This document shows positions 1 to 9,137 of a stretch of DNA of 64,000 bases, one piece after another. Below the pieces are notes generated by a model, which saw only the letters and a list, made by a program, of their open reading frames with translations, was not told the origin of the DNA and made no database searches. Positions within the stretch are counted from its first letter, which is position 1. Every line of letters begins with the position of its first letter. Made by a program: the position numbers and the translations under genes. This DNA comes from Candidatus Bathyarchaeum tardum (lineage in GTDB: Archaea > Thermoproteota > Bathyarchaeia > Bathyarchaeales > Bathyarchaeaceae), in assembly GCA_029762755.1 (NCBI GenBank), contig JARVGH010000002.1, positions 1-64,000 of the forward strand, read 5' to 3'.

Positions 1-93
1 TCTTCATGGACAGTTTTAGTTGCTGGGTTATCTGTTGTTTTGATTTTATCAGTATTTTTTAGACAGAGAATTAAGAAGGGGATGAAACCATGA
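1..93 (+). CDS. C-terminal end of a secreted protein (partial)
   Basis: Frame 1 is open from the first base and ends with TGA at 91-93, giving 30 residues: a Ser-Ser-Trp followed by a hydrophobic helix and a basic tail (RQRIKKG). This is the same architecture as the 'IPEFSSW' tails of the next two genes and of the Kelch protein at 6577, so this is probably the end of a third member of the surface-protein set. Its stop overlaps the next start as ATGA (90-93), which suggests translational coupling. The rest of the protein lies outside the window. Confidence 0.7.
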   Translation, partial: SSWTVLVAGLSVVLILSVFFRQRIKKGMKP

Positions 94-1697
94 ACAAAAT
101 TAAACTATTTTTTTCTGTTTTTCTGATTTCTCTCCTTGTTTTGGCGTCTATTCCTAAGATTAGAGTAGTTAAGGCACAGGGCAATACGATTTACATTAAA
201 GCTGATGGAACCGTTGAGGGAACCGATAAGATAGAACGAACTGGAATTTTTTATTCTTTTACGGGCAACGTTTCTGGCTCTATTTCTGTTGAAAGAGACA
301 ACATCGTAATCGACGGCGCAGGATACACCCTGTCAGCAAACAGTGGATACGGCATCAAATTGCATTACCGACATTACGTTACTGTCAAGAACCTTGTTAT
401 AAAAGATACGTATCGTGGAATCGACCTCACTTACGCCGATGATAACAACATTTTTGGAAATACTATAATAAACTCTGAAAAAGCTGTTTATTTTTGGTGG
501 TCATGGAGAAACAACGTCACTGGAAACACCGTTTCCCAGGCATCATACGCATTCGAGTTTTATCAGTCACCAAACTACTGGTGCCAAGAAAACGTTGTCG
601 CAAAGAACACTGTCTATGATTCTTTAATTGGATTGAGCCTAATGGAGTCCAATAACACGTTTTCAGACAACATCATAAATAGCATAGCAATCGGCGTTTC
701 CCTCAGAGGCAACCAAAACCTGTTCCGAAACAACACCATTAACTGCACAGGAATCGCATTCAAGGCTTACAGTTTCGACAACGATATCGACACCTCAAAT
801 TTGGTCAACGGAAAACCAATAATATATTGGATGGGTCACAGAGACGAAACCGTGCCTTCAGACGCGGGTTACGTGGTGCTCTCCAACTGTAACAACATAA
901 CCGCCCAGAACCTAAATGCAATCGGCGTGAGCATGTTCTCAACAACCAACTCGTTAATAGCCGGAAACACTCTTTCAGGTGGCCAATTCGGCATTCAAAT
1001 GATTAAATCTTCAAACAACACAATAACAGGAAACTCGATGGTAAAAAACGAATTTGGTTTGGAACTCACTGCCTGCAACGACAACACAATCGTAGCCAAT
1101 AACATCAGTAGCAACAGTTACTACGGCATGCTTCTCACCAACTCACATTACAACATAATGAACCAGAACAGCGTGGCAAACAACGGTTTCGGCAAAGAAG
1201 AAAACTACTACCACTTTCCTTACGAAGACTATTCATTAGACTACTTCGGTGTCAAACTCCTGCATGCATGTAACAACTTTTTTGTCGAAAACAACGTGAC
1301 ACGCAACAACGAATGGGGCATCCGACTTCTCGGCGACCAACACGACAACGTGATATATCACAACAACTTCATCGACAACGGAGCAGGCGACAAAATACAG
1401 GTCTCCATGATACCTCCTTCTAGGGATGCGCTCGTCGCTAATCCAAGCAGTTGGGATAACGGAACCCGAGGCAACTACTGGAGTGACTACTTTATCAGAT
1501 ACCCAAACGCCTCCGAAATCGGCAACACAGGAATAGGAGACACACCTTTTTACATCAACGAAAATAACATCGACCACTACCCACTGATGAAACCCTGTGA
1601 CATTCCAGAGTTTTCGTCATGGATAATTCTACCTCTTTTCATTTCAGTGACGTTGACCATGTTATTTGTTAGAAACAAAATTCAAAGAAAGGATTAG
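90..1697 (+). CDS. secreted NosD-like right-handed beta-helix protein with PEF-type tail
   Basis: A 535-residue protein with an N-terminal signal peptide (about 1-30, ending near VKAQG), then repeated short turns rich in 'NNxITGN'-type units (about 80-450) typical of NosD/CASH-type parallel beta-helix proteins. These usually bind or process carbohydrates or form surface fibres. The C-terminus has IPEFSSW, a hydrophobic helix and a basic tail (NKIQRKD), resembling PEF-CTERM archaeosortase signals, so the protein is probably cell-surface anchored. It overlaps the upstream gene by four bases and is followed at once by a paralogue; the three probably form an operon. Enzymatic activity cannot be assigned. 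Confidence 0.85.
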   Translation: MNKIKLFFSVFLISLLVLASIPKIRVVKAQGNTIYIKADGTVEGTDKIERTGIFYSFTGNVSGSISVERDNIVIDGAGYTLSANSGYGIKLHYRHYVTVKNLVIKDTYRGIDLTYADDNNIFGNTIINSEKAVYFWWSWRNNVTGNTVSQASYAFEFYQSPNYWCQENVVAKNTVYDSLIGLSLMESNNTFSDNIINSIAIGVSLRGNQNLFRNNTINCTGIAFKAYSFDNDIDTSNLVNGKPIIYWMGHRDETVPSDAGYVVLSNCNNITAQNLNAIGVSMFSTTNSLIAGNTLSGGQFGIQMIKSSNNTITGNSMVKNEFGLELTACNDNTIVANNISSNSYYGMLLTNSHYNIMNQNSVANNGFGKEENYYHFPYEDYSLDYFGVKLLHACNNFFVENNVTRNNEWGIRLLGDQHDNVIYHNNFIDNGAGDKIQVSMIPPSRDALVANPSSWDNGTRGNYWSDYFIRYPNASEIGNTGIGDTPFYINENNIDHYPLMKPCDIPEFSSWIILPLFISVTLTMLFVRNKIQRKD

Positions 1698-1698
1698 A

Positions 1699-4056
1699 AT
1701 GAACAAGCTCTCACTCCTCGTTTTGATTATTCTTCTCGGTTCTGTTTGGCATATTTCTTTGAACGTTGAGATAGTGAAGGCACAAGGTAATGCAATTTAC
1801 ATCAGAACTGATGGAACAGTTGAGGGAACAGACAAGATTCAACGAGAAGGAAATGTTTACACTCTTTTGGGAAATTTACGACTTGAACGTCTTCCACGTG
1901 CTGATCAAGATGGAATATATGTTGAAAAGGATAACATTGTGATAGATGGGGCAGGTTTCACTGTTCATGCAGACACTCGGGGTATAGTTCTCTCAGAGAG
2001 AAATAATGTAACAGTGAAAAATGTAAAAATAGAAATAGGCGGCGGATATGGAATATATCTGGTTGATACTTCAAACTGTTTAATCTTTAACAATACAGTA
2101 ACTGGTGATGCCTACAACCTCTATTTATGGCGATCAACTAACAATACGATTGAAAAAAACACAATAACAAATGCTTTTCGAGGCATCCTAATTTATGATT
2201 CTTCTGACAATTCTATCTTGGAAAATCTAGTAACAGACGGTGTAGTAGGTATCGAGCTGAAAAATTGTGCAAATAACGTATTAAGAAACAATCAAATGAG
2301 AAATAACAGAGCCAACTTTGAGGTCAGTGCCTACCCAACTCACAAAGTAGTTAACGATGTTGATGTTTCAAACACGATTGATGGGTTACCGATTTATTAC
2401 TGGCTTAATGAAGAAAACAGAACTGTGCCCTCGGATGCTGGATGTGTGGTGCTGATAAATTGTACACGTATAACTGTTAAAAACTTGGACCTCTCCCAGA
2501 ATGGACAAGGAATAAAAATTTTTTCTACAACAAACTCCACACTGATCCAAAACACGATGATAGGTGCAGGGGGAAGAGGAATAGAGCTTGTTCACTCTTC
2601 GAACATCAACATCATAGAAAATAATGTTCAAAACTTTTCAATGGGAATCAGTCTTCAAGAGTCCTCCCATAATTTCATCACAAAAAATTCGATAACACAA
2701 AATAGTTATGCAGGCATCATTACAGAATCAAACTCCACAGAAAACACGATTTCAGAAAATGAAATAGCCTCAAACGATTATGGCATCAGCGAAAGAGGCG
2801 GAAACAACATCCTTTCTCAAAACAAAATAACAGCTAATGATTTTGGCATCTCAGTACATTCATCTAACAACAAGATTTCTGATAACATTATTTATGAAAA
2901 TAATGCGATGGGCATAATCCTAGATGCTGGTTCGAACATCCTGACTGGAAACAATGTGACAGACAATAAAAATTATGGAATTTACGTTTCTTCTGGCAAC
3001 GCCCTCAGAAACAATAGGATGACCAACAACCGCATTAACTTTGATGTTCGGGGAATCAGCTTCGAAAATGATGTTGACACATCAAACCTTGTTGATGGAA
3101 AACCAATAATCTACTGGGTTAACCAGCAAAACAAAATTGTGCCCCACGAAGCGGGGTATGTTGCACTCGTTAAGTGTGAAAACATAACTGTTCAAAACCT
3201 GAACCTCGCCAACAATGGAGATGGAATATTTCTAGCATTCACAAACCACTCGACAATAACTGGAAACACCATCACAAACAATAATAACGGCATCAAATTC
3301 TGGGGTTCCTCAAGCAACATAATAGTTGGAAACAACATAAGGGAGAATGGAGACGGTGTTTTCTTCAGCGGAGCCATGTTCCTGAATGTGTTTTATTATC
3401 CTTCTCCTAACAATATCATCTATTACAACAATTTTGTGGATAACGAAAATAATGTGGCTGATGTTGCAGAGGGCGCTTGGTGGCAAGATTTGACTCCTGC
3501 CGTTAATATTTGGGATAATGGAAGTGAGGGAAACTACTGGAGCAACTATAATGGCACAGACAGTAACGGCGACGAAATTGGAGAATCCCCATATGCCATA
3601 AACGAAAAAAATCACGACAATTACCCGCTTATGTCTCCTGTTAATATTTTTGATGCTGGAATATGGGAATGGATTCCCTACAGCGTTTTTGTGTTAAGCA
3701 ATTCCACGGTTTCAGATTTCAGTTTCAGTCCTGAAAACGCTCTGATACAGTTTGATGTAGAGGATGAAAATGGCACAATAGGGTTCTGTAGAGTAATGGT
3801 TCCCAAAGGTCTGTTAAGCACAGAAGGCAACTGGACTGTTCTAGTGGATGGAGCTTTTGTTACGACAACAGTCAACGAAGACAAGACTAGCACTTACCTT
3901 TATTTCACCTACAATCACAGCAACAAAACAGTGGAAATAATTGGAATAGATGCAATTCCAGAGTTTCTTTCATGGATTATTTTACCTTTGTTTTTAGGGT
4001 CTGCTTTTGTGATGGTGTTTTTTAAAAAGAAAAATGGATTTGGAGAAATTAAATGA
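1699..4056 (+). CDS. secreted beta-helix repeat protein, paralogue of the preceding gene
   Basis: A longer paralogue of the gene at 90. I choose the ATG at 1699 (MNKLSLLV) because it starts a clean signal peptide like that of its neighbour; an earlier in-frame ATG at 1666 would add a charged leader and overlap the upstream gene. The mature part has two blocks of parallel beta-helix repeats (about 60-600), each holding a 'DVSNxxDGxPIIYW' segment also seen once in the neighbour, so an internal duplication is likely. A small beta-rich domain follows (about 660-740). The end is IPEFLSW, a membrane helix and a KKKNG tail. Probable surface-anchored protein; ligand unknown. Confidence 0.85.
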   Translation: MNKLSLLVLIILLGSVWHISLNVEIVKAQGNAIYIRTDGTVEGTDKIQREGNVYTLLGNLRLERLPRADQDGIYVEKDNIVIDGAGFTVHADTRGIVLSERNNVTVKNVKIEIGGGYGIYLVDTSNCLIFNNTVTGDAYNLYLWRSTNNTIEKNTITNAFRGILIYDSSDNSILENLVTDGVVGIELKNCANNVLRNNQMRNNRANFEVSAYPTHKVVNDVDVSNTIDGLPIYYWLNEENRTVPSDAGCVVLINCTRITVKNLDLSQNGQGIKIFSTTNSTLIQNTMIGAGGRGIELVHSSNINIIENNVQNFSMGISLQESSHNFITKNSITQNSYAGIITESNSTENTISENEIASNDYGISERGGNNILSQNKITANDFGISVHSSNNKISDNIIYENNAMGIILDAGSNILTGNNVTDNKNYGIYVSSGNALRNNRMTNNRINFDVRGISFENDVDTSNLVDGKPIIYWVNQQNKIVPHEAGYVALVKCENITVQNLNLANNGDGIFLAFTNHSTITGNTITNNNNGIKFWGSSSNIIVGNNIRENGDGVFFSGAMFLNVFYYPSPNNIIYYNNFVDNENNVADVAEGAWWQDLTPAVNIWDNGSEGNYWSNYNGTDSNGDEIGESPYAINEKNHDNYPLMSPVNIFDAGIWEWIPYSVFVLSNSTVSDFSFSPENALIQFDVEDENGTIGFCRVMVPKGLLSTEGNWTVLVDGAFVTTTVNEDKTSTYLYFTYNHSNKTVEIIGIDAIPEFLSWIILPLFLGSAFVMVFFKKKNGFGEIK

Positions 4057-4291
4057 AACCCTTTTCAAGAGCTATTTTGTTTATGGACTAATTAGCCTGC
4101 AATTTTCCAACCAATGGAGCCCCCGTTCAAAGTTTTAACTGAATCTTAATTTATCAACTAACAGAAATCCATCAATAACCTCATAAAAAATCATACACGC
4201 GTTGTTATCGAGCTTCAAAAGACTAAACGTCACACTCTAACAATAAAACTTCATTGATGCTAAACTAATTCATACACTTAAAATAAACAAA

Positions 4292-4329
4292 TTGTTGTTG
4301 TTGGGGGGTAGGGGGGTCAACAACAACAA
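4292..4329. repeat. 12-bp inverted repeat with a G-run loop
   Basis: TTGTTGTTGTTG at 4292-4303 is the exact reverse complement of CAACAACAACAA at 4318-4329. The 14-nt loop holds two G runs (GGGGG, TA, GGGGGG) that could form a quadruplex. It lies just after the secreted beta-helix genes and before a short ORF. It may be a terminator, a recombination scar, or both; function unknown. Confidence 0.6.
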
Positions 4330-4330
4330 A

Positions 4331-4348
4331 TGACCTTTCTGAAGGTCA
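4331..4348. repeat. 7-bp hairpin TGACCTT/AAGGTCA
   Basis: TGACCTT (4331-4337) and AAGGTCA (4342-4348) form a perfect stem with a 4-nt loop, two bases after the larger inverted repeat and five bases before the ATG at 4353. A second structured element this close to the start could affect translation or mark the edge of an inserted fragment. Confidence 0.5.
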
Positions 4349-4352
4349 AAGG

Positions 4353-4595
4353 ATGGAATCCATTAAAACAAGGATTGAAACCTTGGGAATGAAGATTGCA
4401 GTTAGTAGCAAAGTAGCTGACGGAACGGTGTACGCCATTGATACTGTTGTTGCAGCTGCTATGTTGTTGCGCAGAGACGTAATGACTGAGCCTTTTGAGA
4501 ATCCCCGTGATGACTGTTACGGCATTGTTGGCAGCGAACGCGAAGACCTTGGAATCCTAAAACCCGAAGCCGTGGCAAGAGGAACCAGATGGTAA
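4353..4595 (+). CDS. short ORF, possible remnant of a larger (capsid-like?) protein
   Basis: 80 codons from ATG 4353. The same frame is open upstream to 4287, through the inverted repeats, and reads a Gly/Thr/Asn-rich stretch there. The product has a motif run (DGTVYAID, then LLRRDV, then EPFENPRDD) that vaguely recalls C-terminal strands of viral or encapsulin-like capsid proteins, but I cannot confirm that by eye. It has no signal peptide and no good ribosome site. It is best treated as an unrecognised ORF, plausibly the tail of a decayed mobile-element gene. The following 300 bases also look like decayed coding DNA. Confidence 0.35.
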   Translation: MESIKTRIETLGMKIAVSSKVADGTVYAIDTVVAAAMLLRRDVMTEPFENPRDDCYGIVGSEREDLGILKPEAVARGTRW

Positions 4596-4717
4596 CCTCA
4601 TCATTTAATTCAATGCCCAATTTCTCTCTTTTTTGATTTTCATATGTGAACAGAAATGATAGCCAAAATAGGGTATGCAACAGGCAAATGCTGAGCTTGT
4701 GGGAAAATTCTTCGTAG

Positions 4718-4890
4718 ACGGCATCTTGCAGATTTTATGCCGTTTGTAATTGGTACGAATATTGCCTTGTTTGCGGAACGAAAATGATTCCTTACTCACC
4801 TGATTTAATCACAAAATAGTATAATCTGGAGAAATTGACGTTTTGTATCAATGCTCAAATTGTGGTCACAAGAGCAAGCAAAAACAATAG
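4718..4890 (+). pseudogene. decayed zinc-ribbon fragment
   Basis: Two short reading frames carry zinc-knuckle pairs. One ends at about 4819 and contains YCLVCGTKM; the other is shifted by one base, contains YQCSNCGHK and stops at 4888-4890. Together they read like a small two-CxxC zinc-ribbon protein broken by a frameshift near 4818. There is no start codon with a ribosome site. The two CxxC pairs are what is seen; the single-gene reconstruction is inference. Confidence 0.25.
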
Positions 4891-4902
4891 AGATCAGATT
4901 AA

Positions 4903-5145
4903 TTGGAAAAGTATGAGCGCGATATTCTTCGAAAGCCAATATTGGCAATGCTTGAAAAAAGCAATATGCATTATACTCGCTTAGAAAAACGAGTTAATGC
5001 ATCAGGGTACCGATTTGCTGCTACAAACGCCTTCAAGTCACAGCTTCAATATCTATTAAATAATGAACGTATCAAAAGAATTTCCAGAGTCGTTTATCAA
5101 ATAGCTTCCAAAGGTCAAAAATATCTAGATTTGTTCTTGACTTAG
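4903..5145 (+). CDS. small winged-helix DNA-binding protein
   Basis: 80 residues from a TTG start. The order helix, helix, recognition helix (about 40-52), then a two-strand wing (ERIKRISRVVYQI) matches archaeal winged-helix regulators in length and pattern. It stands alone between decayed coding DNA and a long AT-rich gap, so its target cannot be guessed from context. It is likely cytoplasmic. A short N-terminal extension is possible because no strong ribosome site fixes the start. Confidence 0.5.
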   Translation: MEKYERDILRKPILAMLEKSNMHYTRLEKRVNASGYRFAATNAFKSQLQYLLNNERIKRISRVVYQIASKGQKYLDLFLT

Positions 5146-5486
5146 CAAATTCTAATATGTAAAATCTTCTAATCAACCTGTTTTTATAAGGAAAAATGTG
5201 TGCTACAATAAGGCTTTAGTGTAGCTGGAAAGTAGGGTATTATTGCTTTTTTGCGATTTTTCAAAAAAACGTTTTTTGAATTTTATATTCACAAAACTTA
5301 CTTTCAGATCTAATAATTTCGCAAACAATGGTCAAATTCACTCCAAAAGAATGCTAGAATGAATAATAATAAAAACAACTAAAAGTACATTTATTAGCAA
5401 TTAATTACAATGTGTATATGCATACAAATAAAAATTAACCAAATAATTTAAATAAATGATGTGAATAATGGTTAAAGGGGAGTAAT
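5146..5486. other. AT-rich intergenic region
   Basis: No ORF with a convincing start is visible. The stretch is AT-rich, with A/T runs that could hold promoters for the small ORF at 5487 (for example the AAATAATTTAAATAAATG segment near 5440-5458, a plausible TATA element). I see no repeats or RNA-like structure. Confidence 0.4.
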
Positions 5487-5666
5487 GTGGCTAAAAATGT
5501 TTCGAGTTTTACATCACTAATCTTTGGGATGTCGCATCGAACTTTTTCTGTAAAAAAGCGAATCAACTTACAACCCATTTTTCTCCACAACACTAAACCG
5601 AAGCTAAATGCAGCGGAGGTGCCTCACCACCTAGCTCCAATTGAAGAACAGAAAGAGAACATGTAA
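5487..5666 (+). CDS. 59-residue hypothetical protein
   Basis: A GTG-started ORF with a good ribosome site (AAAGGGGAG at 5475-5482, five bases upstream). It ends with TAA at 5664-5666, just before the GGAGGTG site of the next gene, so the two look co-transcribed. The product is basic in its first half (KKRIN), has no signal peptide or membrane helix, and ends in an acidic stretch (APIEEQKENM). No family is recognised. The ribosome site and operon-like spacing are the main support. Confidence 0.45.
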   Translation: MAKNVSSFTSLIFGMSHRTFSVKKRINLQPIFLHNTKPKLNAAEVPHHLAPIEEQKENM

Positions 5667-5685
5667 AAACGATGGAGGTGAAAAA

Positions 5686-6447
5686 ATGGTAAAAATTAAG
5701 AAAAAACTACTGATTTCAACAATTCTAATTTCCATAATTTTAATGACAGGAAATTATGTAACTGTTTTGGCAAACTCCACAACGGAAGCAAGAGACGGTC
5801 TCCTTCCCGATTTTCTAGAGAGATTATTAGAAAAATATGGAACAGAACTGTCTGAGGCAGAACTGAACAAGATAAGAATAAAATGGTTAGATCAACTAAA
5901 CCATAATAAAGAAGTGATAGCCAAAGGCGAAGACATCTATGACTATTCAAAAACAACTGCATATTTAGATTCAGTTGAAGTAACATCCCCGTATGAGCCT
6001 TATGGATACATTCAATATGCCAGCAATTTAGAAGGATATTATGACGGAAACTTCGCCCATTTACATACTGATGGATGGAATGAAGACATAGAAAACCCAA
6101 TGGGGGGCGAAGCTTTTGCAGCAGGGTATATGAGTTCGTCTGCAGGTGGAAACGTTTACGTCATTGCCAAAAAAGGAACACACACAGGAACTAATCCCCC
6201 TTGGAAGAATATTGTAATGGTTTATGCGAGTAATAATATAAACACTCCCTTTTTAGAATGGGACTTTATAGGGTACACGAGCGTAACAAATAGTGCAGCC
6301 GCCTATGTTTTTGTTGGAAACACAGAATCATCATACAGCTGCTACTCAGTTATTTGTTGGACACCAGCACCATATCCAGACCCATATCCTTACCCAGACT
6401 ACTTTAATTGCATACAAATAGATGCACTATATGCAACGGCATCATAA
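5686..6447 (+). CDS. secreted protein of unknown function
   Basis: Start ATG 5686 is fixed by GGAGGTG at 5674-5680, eight codons inside a longer open frame that begins at TTG 5641. The product has about 253 residues: a basic N-terminus and hydrophobic core (to about residue 30), a charged helical segment with LERLLEKYG, then a beta-rich C-terminal domain with many Tyr, Gly and Asn and a Pro-Asp-Pro-Tyr repeat near the end. There is no C-terminal anchor, so it is probably released or wall-associated. The Gly/Tyr-rich beta domain recalls secreted peptidase-associated or glycan-binding domains but no family is recognised. Confidence 0.75.
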   Translation: MVKIKKKLLISTILISIILMTGNYVTVLANSTTEARDGLLPDFLERLLEKYGTELSEAELNKIRIKWLDQLNHNKEVIAKGEDIYDYSKTTAYLDSVEVTSPYEPYGYIQYASNLEGYYDGNFAHLHTDGWNEDIENPMGGEAFAAGYMSSSAGGNVYVIAKKGTHTGTNPPWKNIVMVYASNNINTPFLEWDFIGYTSVTNSAAAYVFVGNTESSYSCYSVICWTPAPYPDPYPYPDYFNCIQIDALYATAS

Positions 6448-6576
6448 AATCTGATAACTTCAATCCCATGTTCCTCAAACGGAACACAAATTTTTTCTTT
6501 TTTTTAATTAAATATTAATTCTTGTCAAGTTTTATTGACAAAAATGCTTTAATATTTAACTATTATTAATAGAATT

Positions 6577-7722
6577 ATGGCGATATTAATGCAAAAAACT
6601 AAACTACTTACAATCCTTCCAATTCTAAGTATAATTACGTTTTTTATTATCCCCGTTTTTCCTTCTGCAAATACTATCACCAAGTCTCCGAGCTCAAAAA
6701 CACCTATGCAAGAACCAAGAAGCGGACTGGGAATTGCAGTAGCCTATAACAAAATATATGCCATAGGCGGCATCAATCAAGAAGGGTTCAGGTCAACAGT
6801 AGAAGAATATGACTTAACATCAGACACATGGAGTTTTAAAACAAACATGCCGACCCCAAGATCCGAATTTGGAATTGCAGTTATTGACAGCAAAATTTAC
6901 TGTATAGGAGGATACATCAATGGTTTTTCAGCAACCAATATAACCGAAATGTATGATCCAGCCACAGACACATGGGAAACAAAAACACCAATGCCAACAG
7001 CAAGAATGGACATTGAAGCAAACGTAGTGAACAATAAAATATACATAATTGGTGGAATACCCAACTCTACAATTAATGAGGTGTATGACCCAATTACAGA
7101 TTCTTGGCAAACAGATACATCTATACCCACTGCAGTTTGTTCATACGCCTCCGCAGTCATTAATAATAGTATATACATCATAAAATCAAACACAACCCAA
7201 ATTTATTCAATTGAAAATAGCAGTTGGCATTATGGAACTCCACCAATTTCAGCTACAGTTTTAGCATCTGTAGGTACAACAAAAGGTCTTGGCATCCCAG
7301 AACAAATTTATGTTTATGCTGCAGACGCAGATTTACCATACTGGCAACTAACTCTACGAAACTTCACAATTCAAAGTTACGAACCAAAAACAGACAGATG
7401 GACAATTTGTTTTTCAACATCACAAGGAAGGCTCGATCCAGGTATTGTAATAGTAAGTGACACAATATATGTGATTGGAGGCTATAAACTAGATTCAGCT
7501 AATGATGAACGTACAATAAATCCTTCAATTACATATTGCACAGAAAATGAACAATACTTCCTCAATAACCACATCCCAGAGTTTTCATCATGGATTGGGC
7601 TACTGTTTTTTCTCTCAGCAATAACTGTAACAATACTTTACAAAAAATTACACAATAAACAACAAACAAGCAACAATACTAATCACGATAACAAATTAAG
7701 ACCACACATAAACTCCAGTTAA
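6577..7722 (+). CDS. secreted Kelch-repeat beta-propeller with PEF-type tail
   Basis: 381 residues. A signal peptide (about 1-30) is followed by at least three clear Kelch blades, each with an IYxIGG strand and a 'YDPxTDxW' turn (about residues 60-195), then less regular blades to about 325. The C-terminal IPEFSSW, hydrophobic helix and basic tail match the beta-helix proteins at the window start, so it probably uses the same sorting route. Kelch propellers are binding scaffolds; a partner is not evident. An ATG at 6589 is an alternative start. A TTTAACTATTATTAATAG stretch just upstream is A/T-rich and could carry the promoter. Confidence 0.85.
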   Translation: MAILMQKTKLLTILPILSIITFFIIPVFPSANTITKSPSSKTPMQEPRSGLGIAVAYNKIYAIGGINQEGFRSTVEEYDLTSDTWSFKTNMPTPRSEFGIAVIDSKIYCIGGYINGFSATNITEMYDPATDTWETKTPMPTARMDIEANVVNNKIYIIGGIPNSTINEVYDPITDSWQTDTSIPTAVCSYASAVINNSIYIIKSNTTQIYSIENSSWHYGTPPISATVLASVGTTKGLGIPEQIYVYAADADLPYWQLTLRNFTIQSYEPKTDRWTICFSTSQGRLDPGIVIVSDTIYVIGGYKLDSANDERTINPSITYCTENEQYFLNNHIPEFSSWIGLLFFLSAITVTILYKKLHNKQQTSNNTNHDNKLRPHINSS

Positions 7723-7812
7723 TGACCAAAGGCACATCCTACAAAAATCCGTATTCCCACCAATAAAATTTTATTCAGTCTTAAGATTTATGATGATTTT
7801 GGGAAAAATTAA

Positions 7813-7980
7813 ATGATGGAACCGCACAAACCTTACGATGGAAAATGCTATGCATGTGAACAAAGTCAAATACAAACTAGTACACAGGGTATGGTGGGTA
7901 AACAAACCATTCACTCTTCAGCATTATTGCCAAAGTGCAAAAAACTCATTGCACCAAAAGACACACTAGGATATCGATAA
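7813..7980 (+). CDS. 55-residue protein with a CxxC motif
   Basis: ATG-started ORF ending in TAA at 7978-7980. It contains CYAC near residue 12 and a single Cys near residue 42, so it could hold metal or a redox thiol pair. It is hydrophilic, with no signal peptide. There is no clear ribosome site and no family is recognised. It lies in a 480-base gap between two secreted-protein genes; the rest of that gap shows no other feature. Confidence 0.35.
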   Translation: MMEPHKPYDGKCYACEQSQIQTSTQGMVGKQTIHSSALLPKCKKLIAPKDTLGYR

Positions 7981-8201
7981 AAATCCCGATTTTTTAGATC
8001 ACATTCTCAAAAACACCTGCTTTGTTAGAAGTTTATTATCCAATTTGTTTAATCAATATGATGCTTTTTCAGAAAATAGTTCATAAAATCTGTTAATCTA
8101 ATTTTCTTGGCTGGAAAATAGCTTATCTTGAGTAGTTTAGTCAATTTTTCTTAACAAAAACCCTTTTCTTATATTTTAAACTAATAATATTTGAATGAGA
8201 A

Positions 8202-8922
8202 ATGAATAAAATAAAAACAACATTCACGTTGGTACTGTTTGTTTGTACTTTGGTTTGGATTAGTTTTCCTTCTGTTGGGGCTTCGTCTAATATATGGAGC
8301 CAAGTTTATGAAATTAACCAAAATCAGGAGGTTTATTCGATGATTGCTACGTCGGATGGAGGATACGCACTAGCTGGAGGATATAGCATAATTGATGATT
8401 TTTGGTTAGTCAAAATTGACCATGGGGGAAATATTCAATGGAATAGGACGTATGGGGGAGAAAAAAATGATTATTCAAACTGCATTGTTGAAACTTCCGA
8501 TGGAGGATACGCACTAGCGGGTTCCACAGAGTCTTTCGGTCGGGGAGAAGAAGATTTTTGGTTGGTGAACACTGACGATGATGGAAACATGCAATGGAAC
8601 AAGACATATGGAGGACCAAATACGGAAGGAGTTTACTCTATCGTTAAGGTTTCAGATGGAGGATATGCCTTGGCAGGTGACGGATTGTTTGTGAAAACTG
8701 ATGTTTATGGAAACATGGAATGGAACAAAACAATAACCGGATAAGGGGTTCGAGCAATGGTCCAAGCTTCTGATGGAGGATATGTCTTGGCAGGGCACCT
8801 CTTGGTTAATGAAGATAAATTCCACGGGAGTGATGGAATGGAGGAAAACTTATGAGGAAACAGGAAGTGCTGATTTCGGCTATGGGCTAATTGAGGCTCC
8901 TGAGGGAGGTTATGCAAGGATT
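8202..8922 (+). pseudogene. broken secreted beta-propeller gene ('SDGGYALAG' repeats)
   Basis: Starts well: signal peptide (1-28), then repeats built on 'SDGGYALAG ... FWLVK.D..GN.QWN.TYGG', a bacterial/archaeal delta-60-like propeller repeat. The frame stops with TAA at 8742-8744, yet the same frame continues with another copy of the repeat (QASDGGYVLAG), then shifts frame near 8800 to TSWLMKINSTG and a further repeat ending near 8922. After that the DNA becomes the antisense of the next gene. So there is one in-frame stop, one frameshift and a 3' truncation. A pseudogene is the simplest reading. Confidence 0.7.
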
Positions 8923-9137
8923 GAAATCGATGCTGCTGACTTTAACTTGTCTAAGGGCACTCCTTCAATGATTTCCGTTATGTGATAGTAACCGTTTACT
9001 TTTTTGACTAAACCCAAATCAAGTAACTTGTTCAGATGATATGCTACGTGTTTGACGTTTGAACGAAGTTCTCTTGCAATCTGACGTGGACTCGTGCAAT
9101 TGCCTGAACACTGAAAAAGAAACTTATAAACTCTCAC
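8910..9137 (-). CDS. winged-helix (ArsR-like) regulator, probably truncated
   Basis: 75 residues from GTG. The core TSPRQIAREL ... VKHVAYHLNKLLDLGLV ... GYYHI is a typical ArsR/MarR-like helix-turn-helix plus wing. The same frame extends upstream to an ATG at about 9176 but is cut by a TGA at 9147-9149, and its 3' end runs into the decayed propeller gene. It may therefore be a damaged gene, or a short regulator started at the GTG. The C-terminal dozen residues look non-native. Confidence 0.45.
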   Translation of the reverse strand: MRVYKFLFQCSGNCTSPRQIARELRSNVKHVAYHLNKLLDLGLVKKVNGYYHITEIIEGVPLDKLKSAASISILA

